22,343 bases of DNA from a virus. Location: positions 1-22,343 of the IMG/VR virus record IMGVR_UViG_3300009170_000033, one strand, 5' to 3'. The position numbers and the translations under genes were made by a program. Positions 1 to 7,024 of this stretch are shown piece by piece; the stretch's first letter is position 1; each line of letters starts with the position of its first letter. The notes under the pieces are model-generated. The model made no database searches, was not told the DNA's origin, and saw only the letters and a list, made by a program, of their open reading frames with translations.

Positions 1-23
1 AGGAAAAAACAAACAACTTCCGG

Positions 24-51
24 TTGACTAACAAGAAATAGGTTATATACT
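24..51 (+). promoter_or_regulatory. Early sigma70-type promoter of gp32
   Basis: TTGACT at 24-29 and TATACT at 46-51 are separated by 16 nt. Each box differs by one base from the host sigma70 consensus. No late-type TAAATA box lies upstream of gp32, which fits early or middle expression of a replication protein, unlike the structural genes in this window. The assignment is by pattern only. Confidence 0.55.
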
Positions 52-57
52 AATAAC

Positions 58-86
58 AACTATAGGCCAAGGTAGTTCCTTGGGGA
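58..86 (+). promoter_or_regulatory. gp32 leader hairpin, possible translational operator
   Basis: A perfect 6-bp inverted repeat, CCAAGG (67-72) and CCTTGG (78-83), encloses the loop TAGTT. The 3' arm overlaps the GGGGA ribosome-binding site (82-86) of gp32, so folding would compete with initiation. The loop bases are also complementary to AACTA at 58-62, so a small pseudoknot is conceivable. Pairing of all five loop bases is sterically unlikely, but three base pairs (CTA 60-62 with TAG 73-75) could form. T4 gp32 represses its own mRNA by binding a leader that begins with a pseudoknot. Extending that to this hairpin is inference. Confidence 0.45.
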
Positions 87-96
87 AAGATTTAAT

Positions 97-954
97 ATGG
101 CAGGTTTTTCAGATTTTAAGAAGAAGAGTAAGAACTCAGTCGCATCTCTAACAGAACGTCTTGATAAGATGTCTTCCAAGGACAGCTACAAGGATGATAG
201 ATTGTGGAAGCCAGGTATTGACAAGGCTGGTAACGGCTACGCAGTAATTCGGTTTCTCCCAGAAATTGAGGGAGAAGATACGCCATTTGTAGCAGTTTAT
301 AGTCACGCGTTTAAAGGTAAGGGTGGTTGGCTGTTTGAAAACTGCCTAACTACTCTCGGCGAAAAGTGTCCAATCTGTCAGGCAAACACAGAACTGTGGA
401 ATAGTGGTATTGAAGATGATAAGAATATTGCACGTAACCGTAAGCGCAAGTTAACTTACATCTCTAATATTCTTGTTGTTGAAGATCCAGCAAACCCAGA
501 GAATAAGGGAAAGGTTTTCCTTTATCAGTATGGTACCAAGATCTTCCAGAAGATTCAAGCACTCGCTCATCCAGAATTTAAGGATGAGACTGCAGTTGAT
601 CCATTCAACTTTTGGACTGGTGCAGACTTTAAGATTAAGATTCGTAATGTTGGTGGTTACGTAAACTATGATCGTTCAGAGTTTGCTGCTTCTGCTCCTC
701 TTCTTGGTGGAGAGGATAAGAAGCTAGAGGAACTTTGGAAGAAGCAGTATGCTCTCAAGGAGTTTACTGATAAGAGTCAGTTTAAGAGTTATGAAGAACT
801 TCAGGCTCGTCTAAAGAAGGCTACTGGAGATGATATTCGTGCTCAGTTTACCGAGTCCAGTAGCATCGAAGATGATGTTAAGGATACACTTGCTGAACAT
901 GATGTTGAAGAAAAAGACCCGCTGAAGTACTTCTCCGAAATGGAGAATGACTGA
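97..954 (+). CDS. gp32: Single-stranded DNA-binding protein gp32
   Basis: 285 aa against 301 in T4. The protein coats ssDNA during phage replication, recombination and repair. A basic N-terminus (residues 8-20) is followed by the OB-fold core. A zinc site is readable as H70, C83, C91 and C94 (spacing 13-8-3; T4 has H64, C77, C87, C90). A basic patch, NRKRKLTYISNILVV (about 114-128), follows. The C-terminus from about 255 is strongly acidic, as in T4, where it recruits other replication proteins. The ATG at 97 has GGGGA at 82-86. The gene stands alone between an early promoter and a strong terminator. Its codons are more C/G-ending than in the baseplate genes, which fits high expression. Confidence 0.95.
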   Translation: MAGFSDFKKKSKNSVASLTERLDKMSSKDSYKDDRLWKPGIDKAGNGYAVIRFLPEIEGEDTPFVAVYSHAFKGKGGWLFENCLTTLGEKCPICQANTELWNSGIEDDKNIARNRKRKLTYISNILVVEDPANPENKGKVFLYQYGTKIFQKIQALAHPEFKDETAVDPFNFWTGADFKIKIRNVGGYVNYDRSEFAASAPLLGGEDKKLEELWKKQYALKEFTDKSQFKSYEELQARLKKATGDDIRAQFTESSSIEDDVKDTLAEHDVEEKDPLKYFSEMEND

Positions 955-955
955 G

Positions 956-980
956 AAAAGCCCCGCAAGGGGCTTTTTTT
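956..980. terminator. Bidirectional intrinsic terminator
   Basis: A perfect 9-bp stem, AAAAGCCCC (956-964) and GGGGCTTTT (969-977), has a GCAA tetraloop and continues into a T-run ending at 980. It starts just after the gp32 stop codon. Its T-run contains the stop codon of the convergent minus-strand gene (979-981). Read on the minus strand it is also a GC-rich stem followed by T residues, so it can end both transcripts. Confidence 0.9.
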
Positions 981-1407
981 ATGCCCAACGAGGATATTCA
1001 GAAAATTTAGAACGTCTTTCTTCAAAAATTAAATTAGTTTGTTCTAATATTGGTTTTTCTTCAAAGTTGTTTGATGCTTTTGGAAAAGGAATCCATTTAG
1101 AACGTTGTTCATTGCCAAGTTCTTGTATTCCTTTTTGCATACCATCAACTGTTTCTTTTAATGCTTTATATTGTGTTTCTGGATCAAATTTAATAGTTAA
1201 ATCCATAGCAACTTTTGATGCTTCTGCAGTAGTATTGTTACTAATATCAACGTCGGCTGGATTATATGACATTGAGTCTGGTAATCGAATAATGTCTGGA
1301 TTACTTTGTATCTCTTGCATCTGCTCAGACGCAGACATAATAGAATTACTAAATGCTTGCTGCTCTGCAACTAGATCTAATACAACTTCATTTGGATTGT
1401 CTATCAT
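979..1407 (-). CDS. Unknown 142-aa protein after the frameshift gene
   Basis: The last gene of the minus-strand operon. Its ATG lies 3 nt beyond the TAA (1411-1413) that ends the frameshift extension of the gp26-like gene. Its own TAA lies in the shared terminator. The protein looks soluble and largely helical, has no signal peptide, transmembrane segment or cysteine, and ends in an aromatic/basic stretch (SKFSEYPRWA). I do not recognise a family. Tail-assembly chaperone genes are usually followed by the tape measure gene, but this protein is far too short for that, so it may be another tail or hub assembly factor. It is probably real, because it fills the space exactly and is tightly coupled to its neighbour. 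Confidence 0.7.
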   Translation of the reverse strand: MIDNPNEVVLDLVAEQQAFSNSIMSASEQMQEIQSNPDIIRLPDSMSYNPADVDISNNTTAEASKVAMDLTIKFDPETQYKALKETVDGMQKGIQELGNEQRSKWIPFPKASNNFEEKPILEQTNLIFEERRSKFSEYPRWA

Positions 1408-1410
1408 ATG

Positions 1411-2261
1411 TTAAAAACCTTGAATTTTATTATTTGCTTCTTTGTATTTCTTTTGTTCTTGATAATCTATTAGCAATGATACATAGATTTCACGCTCCCA
1501 CCAAAGCATATTATCTAAATCATACAGGTTCCAATTAAAATTATTTATTAAGGTAAAGTTTGTTGTAAAATAATCTTTTAAATCAAAAAACTTTACCGAA
1601 AGATAAAAAAATTTAAAAACCCGCTGACCTCCTTTGGACCATCTTTTGTTTCCAACATAGCATAAAGTTCGGGTTGATTTGCTAAAAAGTTTTCAAATTT
1701 ACCGAGCATAGACATTGGAAGGTTGTCTAACAAATCTTTTAAATCTTTTGGAATAAATTTGTTTGGATAATATATTTCGTTTTTTACAACAATCTTTTTG
1801 ATGCAACTTTTTATTAATTCTTCTTTTTCTAAAGAGTTTAGTTTAATTAAATTATTAATTGTTGGTGTTTCTAATACTAAATGTATTTCAGGTGAAATGT
1901 TTACAGTTTCTGTTACGATCTCATTTTTATGTTTAATATCAAAAATATAAAGTTGAAGTTTTTCTTCGTTACGTATTAGGTTTAATCGTTCATCAACACT
2001 TTTTGATCTTATTTGTAAAAATAGATATTCAGCATCTGCAAGACATAAATCTAATACATTTACACCTTGTGTATTTGTTTTTAAAATGTCAACTAATGCT
2101 ATTAAAGATAATTTTTTATTTTCTTCTTGTAAAATTATAGATATGTTTTTTGCATCTTTAACTCTAAAAGGTGTAAATGTAACTTTTTCTTTACTAAAAG
2201 GAAGTTCAGTCTCATAACGAGGCATTAGTTGTTCTATTGATTGTAAAATATTTGGATCCAT
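1411..2261 (-). CDS. gp26-like -1 frameshift fusion product (283 aa)
   Basis: Predicted product of a -1 shift at the U7 heptamer 1605-1611: residues 1-219 of the gp26-like protein joined to 64 residues read in the -1 frame, ending at TAA 1411-1413. The extension contains a conserved-looking segment, LDNMLWWEREIYVSLL, then a charged helical end. The -1 frame is open over the whole gap between the gp26-like stop (1593) and the next gene (1407), with only one internal ATG and no ribosome-binding site, so it is unlikely to be an independent gene. In lambda-like tails the analogous G and GT proteins share an N-terminus and the extended form recruits the tail tube protein. The same role here is inferred. 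Confidence 0.8.
1552..1597 (-). promoter_or_regulatory. Frameshift-stimulating stem-loop
   Basis: On the minus strand GGTAAAGTTT (1597-1588) and AAACTTTACC (1561-1552) form a perfect 10-bp inverted repeat with a 26-nt loop. The stem begins 7 nt after the last base of the slippery heptamer, within the usual spacer range for -1 frameshift stimulators. There is no T-run after it and it lies inside the -1 reading frame, so it is not a terminator. Confidence 0.7.
1593..2261 (-). CDS. gp26: gp26-like baseplate hub / tail assembly protein, zero-frame form
   Basis: 222 aa (T4 gp26 is 208 aa). The stretch from about residue 25, FTPFRVKDAKNISIILQEENKK, and the later segment LCLADAEYLFLQIRSKSVDE look like the T4 gp26 baseplate hub assembly family. 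The zero-frame product ends with three codons (Ile-Phe-Arg) after the slippery site. It follows the tube-fold gene by 13 nt with no clear Shine-Dalgarno sequence. The programmed frameshift at its end indicates a chaperone made in short and long forms rather than a simple structural part. The family assignment is from motif memory. Confidence 0.75.
   Translation of the reverse strand: MDPNILQSIEQLMPRYETELPFSKEKVTFTPFRVKDAKNISIILQEENKKLSLIALVDILKTNTQGVNVLDLCLADAEYLFLQIRSKSVDERLNLIRNEEKLQLYIFDIKHKNEIVTETVNISPEIHLVLETPTINNLIKLNSLEKEELIKSCIKKIVVKNEIYYPNKFIPKDLKDLLDNLPMSMLGKFENFLANQPELYAMLETKDGPKEVSGFLNFFIFR
1605..1611 (-). other. Slippery heptamer U UUU UUU (-1 frameshift site)
   Basis: Seven T residues on the minus strand, in the zero frame AAT TTT TTT ATC, give the ideal X XXY YYZ arrangement T TTT TTT (codons 217-219). 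After a -1 slip the next codon is TAT at 1605-1603. The zero frame stops three codons later (TAA 1595-1593), while the -1 frame stays open for 64 codons. Confidence 0.8.
1627..1635 (-). promoter_or_regulatory. Internal Shine-Dalgarno sequence upstream of the slip site
   Basis: AAAGGAGGT on the minus strand, inside the gp26-like coding region, ends 15 nt before the U7 heptamer. No start codon in suitable frame and spacing follows it. The gene starts in this operon have no comparable Shine-Dalgarno sequence. An internal Shine-Dalgarno element about 10 nt upstream stimulates -1 frameshifting in E. coli dnaX. The spacing here is a little longer. Confidence 0.65.
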
Positions 2262-2274
2262 AATTATTACTTAT

Positions 2275-2862
2275 TTAAATTGTTGGGATAGTTGGTAGCA
2301 CAAAATTAAAATCTCTAAACATCATCAAAACACTGTACACAGAATACAGATCATTTTTTAACATACTTAATTCCATAGGTAGGCATTCCACTGGATATAC
2401 TTCGTAAAATTCATACGTAGCATTTATATTTCCATTTGGATCTAGATAATTTATATTCATTTGAGTATCGTAGATAATATCATCATAATATGATAATTGA
2501 AATGGTTTGGTATAATTACCTTTTTGTCTACCACCAGCATAAATTGCATTAAACCATTCATTAAAAAAATATGTTATCTGGTGATCATTTGTTATTGCAA
2601 AATTTAACATAACACCTTCTGGAAATTTTTGTGATCTTGGTACGGTACGTCCAAGACCATAACCAGCTAAGTTATCAGCAACACCATCTATAGCTCTTCC
2701 AGATACTGTTACAGATAAAGGATTTAAATCAAAGTTTTCAATTTGAGGTATTTTTCTTGGTAAATTTAAAAAAGACATAGAAAATCTATTATTTCTTTGT
2801 AAACCTCTATGCCTTGAAAAGAAATCTTTAATACCTATAATTGAATTATTTGTGTTTGTCAT
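2275..2862 (-). CDS. gp54: Tail-tube-fold protein, probably gp54-like tube initiator
   Basis: 195 aa. The start, IKDFFSRHRGLQRNNRFSMS, followed by a GYGLGRTVPRSQ segment and then a segment with FFNEWFNAIYAGG, repeats the pattern of the two gp19-like tube proteins at 15990-17055 (F..G..R.NRF, then GR, then a Trp helix). T4 gp54 (tube initiator) and gp48 share the tube fold with gp19. This third, diverged copy sits beside assembly genes, and gp48 starts across the divergent promoter, so a gp54-like role at the baseplate-tube junction is most likely. T4 gp54 is longer (320 aa). Its start overlaps the gp4 end by 17 nt. It could instead be a hub or tube adaptor of the same fold. Confidence 0.6.
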   Translation of the reverse strand: MTNTNNSIIGIKDFFSRHRGLQRNNRFSMSFLNLPRKIPQIENFDLNPLSVTVSGRAIDGVADNLAGYGLGRTVPRSQKFPEGVMLNFAITNDHQITYFFNEWFNAIYAGGRQKGNYTKPFQLSYYDDIIYDTQMNINYLDPNGNINATYEFYEVYPVECLPMELSMLKNDLYSVYSVLMMFRDFNFVLPTIPTI

Positions 2863-3274
2863 TGCTGAATAGTTCTTTTTCTGTAAAAATTTTAAACTGT
2901 ATTTTGTTTGACTCGCAATACTTTTTTGCAGCTTCCCATTTTGCGCTGTTTATAGTCCAAATAATTTGTTCTTTTTTAGATGCATTTTCTTTTAAATAAG
3001 TTTGTTTTTTTGGTTTAACTTCTACCATCCATGTTTGTACCCCCGTTGTATTTTTAAATTGAATTAAAAAATCAGGAAAATAATTATGAATTTTTTTATC
3101 TACCGGGCTAAAATATGGAATGGCAATTTCTTCAGAAGCCCATTTTAAAATATTTGGGTGTTCGTCACAAAAATTACATACATTTCGCTCCCAAAGAGAT
3201 CTACAAACGATCTTTGATGCGTCTCCTGCATACTTTTTAGGATTCTTTGGATTGAAGATTGTTTTGTACGCCAT
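2846..3274 (-). CDS. gp4: Head completion protein gp4, TnsA-like nuclease fold
   Basis: 142 aa. In T4, gp4 is needed to finish DNA-filled heads before tail joining. The sequence shows a PD-(D/E)xK-type active site: SLWER with E29, YFPDF with D68, and VEVKPK with E85 and K87. All expected catalytic residues are present, so nuclease activity is plausible. It is the first gene of the minus-strand operon. A TCTAAATA late box lies 5 nt before the ATG and there is no Shine-Dalgarno sequence, suggesting a leaderless message. The ATG at 3274 fits the family start MAYKTIFNPKNPKKYAGD. Confidence 0.85.
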   Translation of the reverse strand: MAYKTIFNPKNPKKYAGDASKIVCRSLWERNVCNFCDEHPNILKWASEEIAIPYFSPVDKKIHNYFPDFLIQFKNTTGVQTWMVEVKPKKQTYLKENASKKEQIIWTINSAKWEAAKKYCESNKIQFKIFTEKELFSNDKHK

Positions 3275-3277
3275 CCT

Positions 3278-3304
3278 AATATTTAGAGAATATATCTAAA
3301 TATT
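3278..3304. promoter_or_regulatory. Divergent late promoter pair in a perfect inverted repeat
   Basis: AATATTTAGA (3278-3287) and TCTAAATATT (3295-3304) form a perfect 10-bp inverted repeat around GAATATA. Each arm contains TCTAAATA reading outward: minus strand 3287-3280 towards gp4, and plus strand 3295-3302 towards gp48. The T4 late consensus is TATAAATA at about -13 to -6. The implied transcript starts are 3274 (the A of the gp4 ATG) and 3308 (one base before the gp48 ATG). The whole gp4-gp48 intergenic space is 34 nt. Confidence 0.75.
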
Positions 3305-3308
3305 TTAT

Positions 3309-4187
3309 ATGGGTTTCTATCAATATCCTTCTAACAGTGGGTCAAATTCAGCAGCTGAACAACCTCTTTGGTTAAATTTTTATAGTGCACCATATTCTTT
3401 GGTAAACTATGAACGAACCAGAGGTGGTGTTATTCAGCGTAATCAACAGCATATAATGCTTCCGATGCCAAAGGAACCAGGCTTCCAAGTTGCACATGAA
3501 TACGGTGAAAGCAACAATAATCCAGTAGGACCCGTCCTGACGGCAGCAGGCATTGCTAACGCAGGCGGTGGTGTCAAAGGCACAATCAATGTGTTGAAGC
3601 GTATGTTGCAGCCAGCTACTTTTTACTGGGAAAGAATGTTTGCCACCTCTACTTTTAGAAGATTTAGTAATATTGCTGAATACACTATGGTCTCTGAAGG
3701 TAGAAAAAAATACTTTTTTCAATATGTACTGGTTCCAAAAAATGAAAAAGAAAGTATAGAAATTGAAAACATCGTAGGAACATTTAGAAAGTGTTCGTAT
3801 CCTACGGTAGTAGAAGGGTTGCCTGAACGATCATATCCTCAAAATTTATGGGTTTTACAAGTATCTCCGGGAAATCAAATACCTTTAAATGTAGGTGGCA
3901 ATACAAATGCTCCTTTATCATCAAATTGGATGGGTGAGCCTTTAGTCTGTGTTCTTGAAACTATTAAAGTTGAAAAAAATGATGCATCTGATCCAGTTAT
4001 AAGATACTTACCAAATGGTGGATCTAGTATTACATTACTTGGGTTACTATTTACAGAGTTTGAAACCGGAACATATGATCCAAGTATGAATACTGTATTG
4101 TCTAAATCAGAAGTATCTACGGTATATTCACAAGGTGGAAATGATTTTTTCCTCTCATCTCCCGGTCCAGACCCAAGGAGTAGATAA
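3309..4187 (+). CDS. gp48: Baseplate tail tube cap gp48
   Basis: 292 aa (364 in T4). gp48 sits on the hub and nucleates the tail tube. Recognisable features are an early aromatic segment (PLWLNFYSAPYSLVNYERTRGG), an internal IMLPMPKEPGFQVAHEY block, a Gly/Ala-rich stretch (about 78-92) and a conserved-looking segment from about 130 (KKYFFQYVLVPKNEKES). It is the first gene of the plus-strand baseplate operon, with TCTAAATA 6 nt before the ATG and no Shine-Dalgarno sequence. Its stop overlaps the start of the next gene by one base (TAATG). The identity is from family resemblance and position next to the gp53-like and hub genes. Confidence 0.7.
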   Translation: MGFYQYPSNSGSNSAAEQPLWLNFYSAPYSLVNYERTRGGVIQRNQQHIMLPMPKEPGFQVAHEYGESNNNPVGPVLTAAGIANAGGGVKGTINVLKRMLQPATFYWERMFATSTFRRFSNIAEYTMVSEGRKKYFFQYVLVPKNEKESIEIENIVGTFRKCSYPTVVEGLPERSYPQNLWVLQVSPGNQIPLNVGGNTNAPLSSNWMGEPLVCVLETIKVEKNDASDPVIRYLPNGGSSITLLGLLFTEFETGTYDPSMNTVLSKSEVSTVYSQGGNDFFLSSPGPDPRSR

Positions 4188-5032
4188 TGAAATTTTTTAA
4201 TAACCTACCAAAAACAACATTTACTACTTCAATCGGTGATTTTGTAATTTCTGATTTTTTTACTTATCTGGATATTACTAAAAAACAATTAGATACAAAT
4301 ACTATTTCAGTAGATGATAAAACTACACTTATCGAAGCTTCCTATCAGACATATACTGATACTAATAATTTTTGGACTTTTTTAAGTGCTAATAAAACAA
4401 TAAATCCTTTTGATTTATTAACACTAAATGCATTTTTGTTTTCTAAAAACAATGCTGACAAAATTAATTTAATATTATTACCCTCACCGGGAGCAGTAAC
4501 TGGAGGAACCGCGTTTCCAATTGGAAGCATAATTGTTCCTGCAACTGGTAATACTGGTGCAGCATATAACTTTGGTTATACTGGTAATTTTAATATTCAA
4601 GGACAATTTGCATTAATTGAAAGTACATCATATTATGATGGCAATATGATAATTGGAACTCAATATGGTGGAACAGGACCGTTTATAAATGTTACTGGTA
4701 CTGCTGAAAATGTAACTGTATTACAAAAAAATAATGATGGATCATTTACTTGGGCTGGAACTTATTATACTGGAAATAAAAAATTATATTCAGATAAAGT
4801 ACTTTCACAAGTATTAGAATATGATGCAAAAATAATAGATAAAGAAAGCATATCATCTAATCCAACATTGGATACATATTTACCATCATCTACTCCATTA
4901 TTAGGTATTACTTCTCCTGTATTATACACAACCCTGCAAACTGTAAAAAATAACTCTAAACAAATTCAAGTTTTTATTCCTTCTCAGTTAGGAGTGCTTC
5001 AGTCTTCATTTGTGACGGCTAAGTATAGTTGA
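4187..5032 (+). CDS. gp53: Baseplate wedge protein, gp53-like
   Basis: 281 aa (T4 gp53 is 196 aa). The N-terminal 100 residues carry the gp53 pattern: an opening around NLPKTTF, an acidic helix, then TNNFWTFLSANKTINPFDLL near 58-77, which resembles the W..L...N.I.dPf motif of wedge gp53 proteins. Residues about 100-200 are rich in Gly, Thr, Tyr and Asn, with beta character, and may be an inserted domain. An AAGGAG sequence (4175-4180) inside the end of gp48 is placed 6 nt before the ATG, so this gene has its own ribosome-binding site. In T4, gp53 stitches neighbouring wedges together. The assignment is moderate. Confidence 0.55.
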   Translation: MKFFNNLPKTTFTTSIGDFVISDFFTYLDITKKQLDTNTISVDDKTTLIEASYQTYTDTNNFWTFLSANKTINPFDLLTLNAFLFSKNNADKINLILLPSPGAVTGGTAFPIGSIIVPATGNTGAAYNFGYTGNFNIQGQFALIESTSYYDGNMIIGTQYGGTGPFINVTGTAENVTVLQKNNDGSFTWAGTYYTGNKKLYSDKVLSQVLEYDAKIIDKESISSNPTLDTYLPSSTPLLGITSPVLYTTLQTVKNNSKQIQVFIPSQLGVLQSSFVTAKYS

Positions 5033-5033
5033 T

Positions 5034-7010
5034 ATGGCAAATCCTAAGAATTTTAATCCGGCATATTCTAGTGTAAAATCTCTATTTTTACAATCACCAT
5101 CAACATCAACTAATATTGATATAGTAAAACAAAACACAGAGTGTCGTTTTGAAAAAGTTGAAATGGTAGAAAACGTAACAGATACCTTACCAGCCTGTAC
5201 TCTTGTTGTAACAGATTTAAACGATATTGTATCATTTATACAAAAAAATGATATACAAAATATTATTCTTCAATTTTTTAATGGAAATAGTTATACTTTT
5301 CCTATAACAAGTGTTTCTTATATTAATAATGCTGCGTCAGATAGCGAAATAACTTTAGTTGCAATTAATTTTACTAATCAACATTATACCTTTTTATCTA
5401 AAAATTCTGTAAACAATTTACTAGGAATTAAAAAACCAACTGTTTTTGGTATAAATGAATTAATAGTTAAATTAAGAACTGTGTGTAATGCTCCAACTTA
5501 TGGATATAATGATTTTGCATCAAATTTTTTCTTATATCGTCCTTTAATTCCCTATAACAGTGGTGAAGAAGCGATACCAGATAATGTTATTGAATTTATG
5601 CAGTATTTGTGTAATGGTGCAGTAAATAATAAAGGAGATGCAAATTTTGCATTTTGGACTTCTTTTGATGGGGCAATGAATTTTAAATCCTTTGAACGTA
5701 ACTTAGCCGATGATATTTCTGCTTTAACTGTAATAGATGAAGTGAGAAGTGTAGCAGTTTTTGATGGTGATCAAGTTACAAGAAATATTGATGGTACGTA
5801 TTATAGAAAAGCATACTTTGCTGCTACCAATCCAGCATATCAATGGATTTCTAAAAACTATTACTACATAAGAAAAACTCCAAAGTACTTAGATTCTATT
5901 ATTTTAGATTCTAGTTCAAATGGTTTAACGGGAGCTGATTTAGAAATAGCTCAACAAAATACTACATTAAAAAATCTTACGTTCCAATTTCAAGATGATG
6001 GACAAAAATATAATATTGATGTAGTAAGTATATATGGACGGGGAACAACTGCCCCCAAAGGTGGAGATAATATTTTTATTGATCGTCCGTGGGGATATTT
6101 TGATGGTCAAACACCTACAAATAATAAATCAACAACCAATCTGTTAGGAAATCAATACGGTACTCAGAATAGCTATTATAATATGGTATTGATGGGCGAG
6201 AGTGGCTACATGCCATATTTGGATAGTCCAGATATGTGGAAAAACATGTTTGACTTGACACCGATACATCCACATTATCCAGATGAAAAAGATCTTCCTA
6301 CGACAAGTAATTCTCTTGGAATAAAAGGAACAGATACCTATTTACAAAAAGTTATTGATATTAGATATGATATATTTTCTAGTGAAGCAGCTGGATCATC
6401 AGCCGCTGCCAATAGATTAGAAGAGATTAGAAAAATTGAAGCCCAGAATTTTGTAATGTATTCATTGTGTTGTATGGGTAAAAAAGAAGATTGTTTCTTT
6501 GCTGTTCTTCAAAGATATGAACCAGATAATACGTACTATGGGGTAACATGTGCACAAGACCCAACTTTACCAGGTTCTGCTAAATTTTACAGATATAAAT
6601 GGAATAAAATATTATTTGAACCAGGACATGAAGGTGTAACGTGTGGAACTTGTGGTAGTTCTGGAGCATCTGGTAGTCAATCTGGTGGTGCATCTGGGTG
6701 TACAACTTATAGTCACCAATTAGAAAAATGGTGTTTAGATCCTAGTACAAAATCTAGCCCAACACAGGATGATACTTGGGCAATCAATTTAAATGAACGC
6801 GGTTTATCGGGTGCATATTTACCACCAGGATGGGTAAGCCCACCATCGGCCTCATTTAAATTCAGACCAATAGGTGCTAATACAAGTTCTGTAATAGGTG
6901 TTAGTGGCGGTGATATAAACCATATTGCTAGAGTTTGTATTGAACAAGTTGATGCAAAAACACGTGTAACTTCTTTTTGGATTGAAAATGTCTTGGATGG
7001 TAATTGTTAA
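5034..7010 (+). CDS. gp27: Baseplate hub protein, gp27-like, with Cys-rich C-terminus
   Basis: 658 aa against 391 in T4. The N-terminal 300 residues resemble hub proteins of the gp27 type: an early beta-rich region, DNVIEFMQYLCNGAV (about 184-197), then AFWTSFDGAMNFKSFERNL (206-224), a common hub pattern. The last 180 residues hold 10 of its 14 cysteines, including CC (479-480), CGTC (537-540) and a Ser/Gly linker at 541-555, with the final residue also Cys. This part is not recognised. The hub carries the spike and starts tube assembly. The next gene looks like the C-terminal half of a gp27-type protein, so the hub may be split over two genes. Confidence 0.65.
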   Translation: MANPKNFNPAYSSVKSLFLQSPSTSTNIDIVKQNTECRFEKVEMVENVTDTLPACTLVVTDLNDIVSFIQKNDIQNIILQFFNGNSYTFPITSVSYINNAASDSEITLVAINFTNQHYTFLSKNSVNNLLGIKKPTVFGINELIVKLRTVCNAPTYGYNDFASNFFLYRPLIPYNSGEEAIPDNVIEFMQYLCNGAVNNKGDANFAFWTSFDGAMNFKSFERNLADDISALTVIDEVRSVAVFDGDQVTRNIDGTYYRKAYFAATNPAYQWISKNYYYIRKTPKYLDSIILDSSSNGLTGADLEIAQQNTTLKNLTFQFQDDGQKYNIDVVSIYGRGTTAPKGGDNIFIDRPWGYFDGQTPTNNKSTTNLLGNQYGTQNSYYNMVLMGESGYMPYLDSPDMWKNMFDLTPIHPHYPDEKDLPTTSNSLGIKGTDTYLQKVIDIRYDIFSSEAAGSSAAANRLEEIRKIEAQNFVMYSLCCMGKKEDCFFAVLQRYEPDNTYYGVTCAQDPTLPGSAKFYRYKWNKILFEPGHEGVTCGTCGSSGASGSQSGGASGCTTYSHQLEKWCLDPSTKSSPTQDDTWAINLNERGLSGAYLPPGWVSPPSASFKFRPIGANTSSVIGVSGGDINHIARVCIEQVDAKTRVTSFWIENVLDGNC

Positions 7011-7024
7011 AGTTAGGATATTAA

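Noticed and set aside
1-96. Possible 3' end of an upstream gene
   Set aside because: All three plus frames are closed by position 41, and the remaining codons are too few to assign a gene; the region is better explained by the gp32 promoter and leader.
473-664. Open frame inside gp32 on the same strand
   Set aside because: Shadow of gp32 in another frame with no ribosome-binding site and no protein features.
947-1414. 155-aa plus-strand open frame opposite the 142-aa gene
   Set aside because: It starts within the gp32 end, runs through the terminator stem and is antisense to the better-supported minus-strand gene.
1353-1538. Plus-strand open frame opposite the frameshift extension
   Set aside because: No ribosome-binding site, unlikely composition, and the minus-strand -1 frame explains the region.
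1552-1597. Stem-loop as a terminator for the gp26-like gene
   Set aside because: AU-rich stem, no T-run after it, and it lies inside the open -1 frame ahead of another gene of the same operon.
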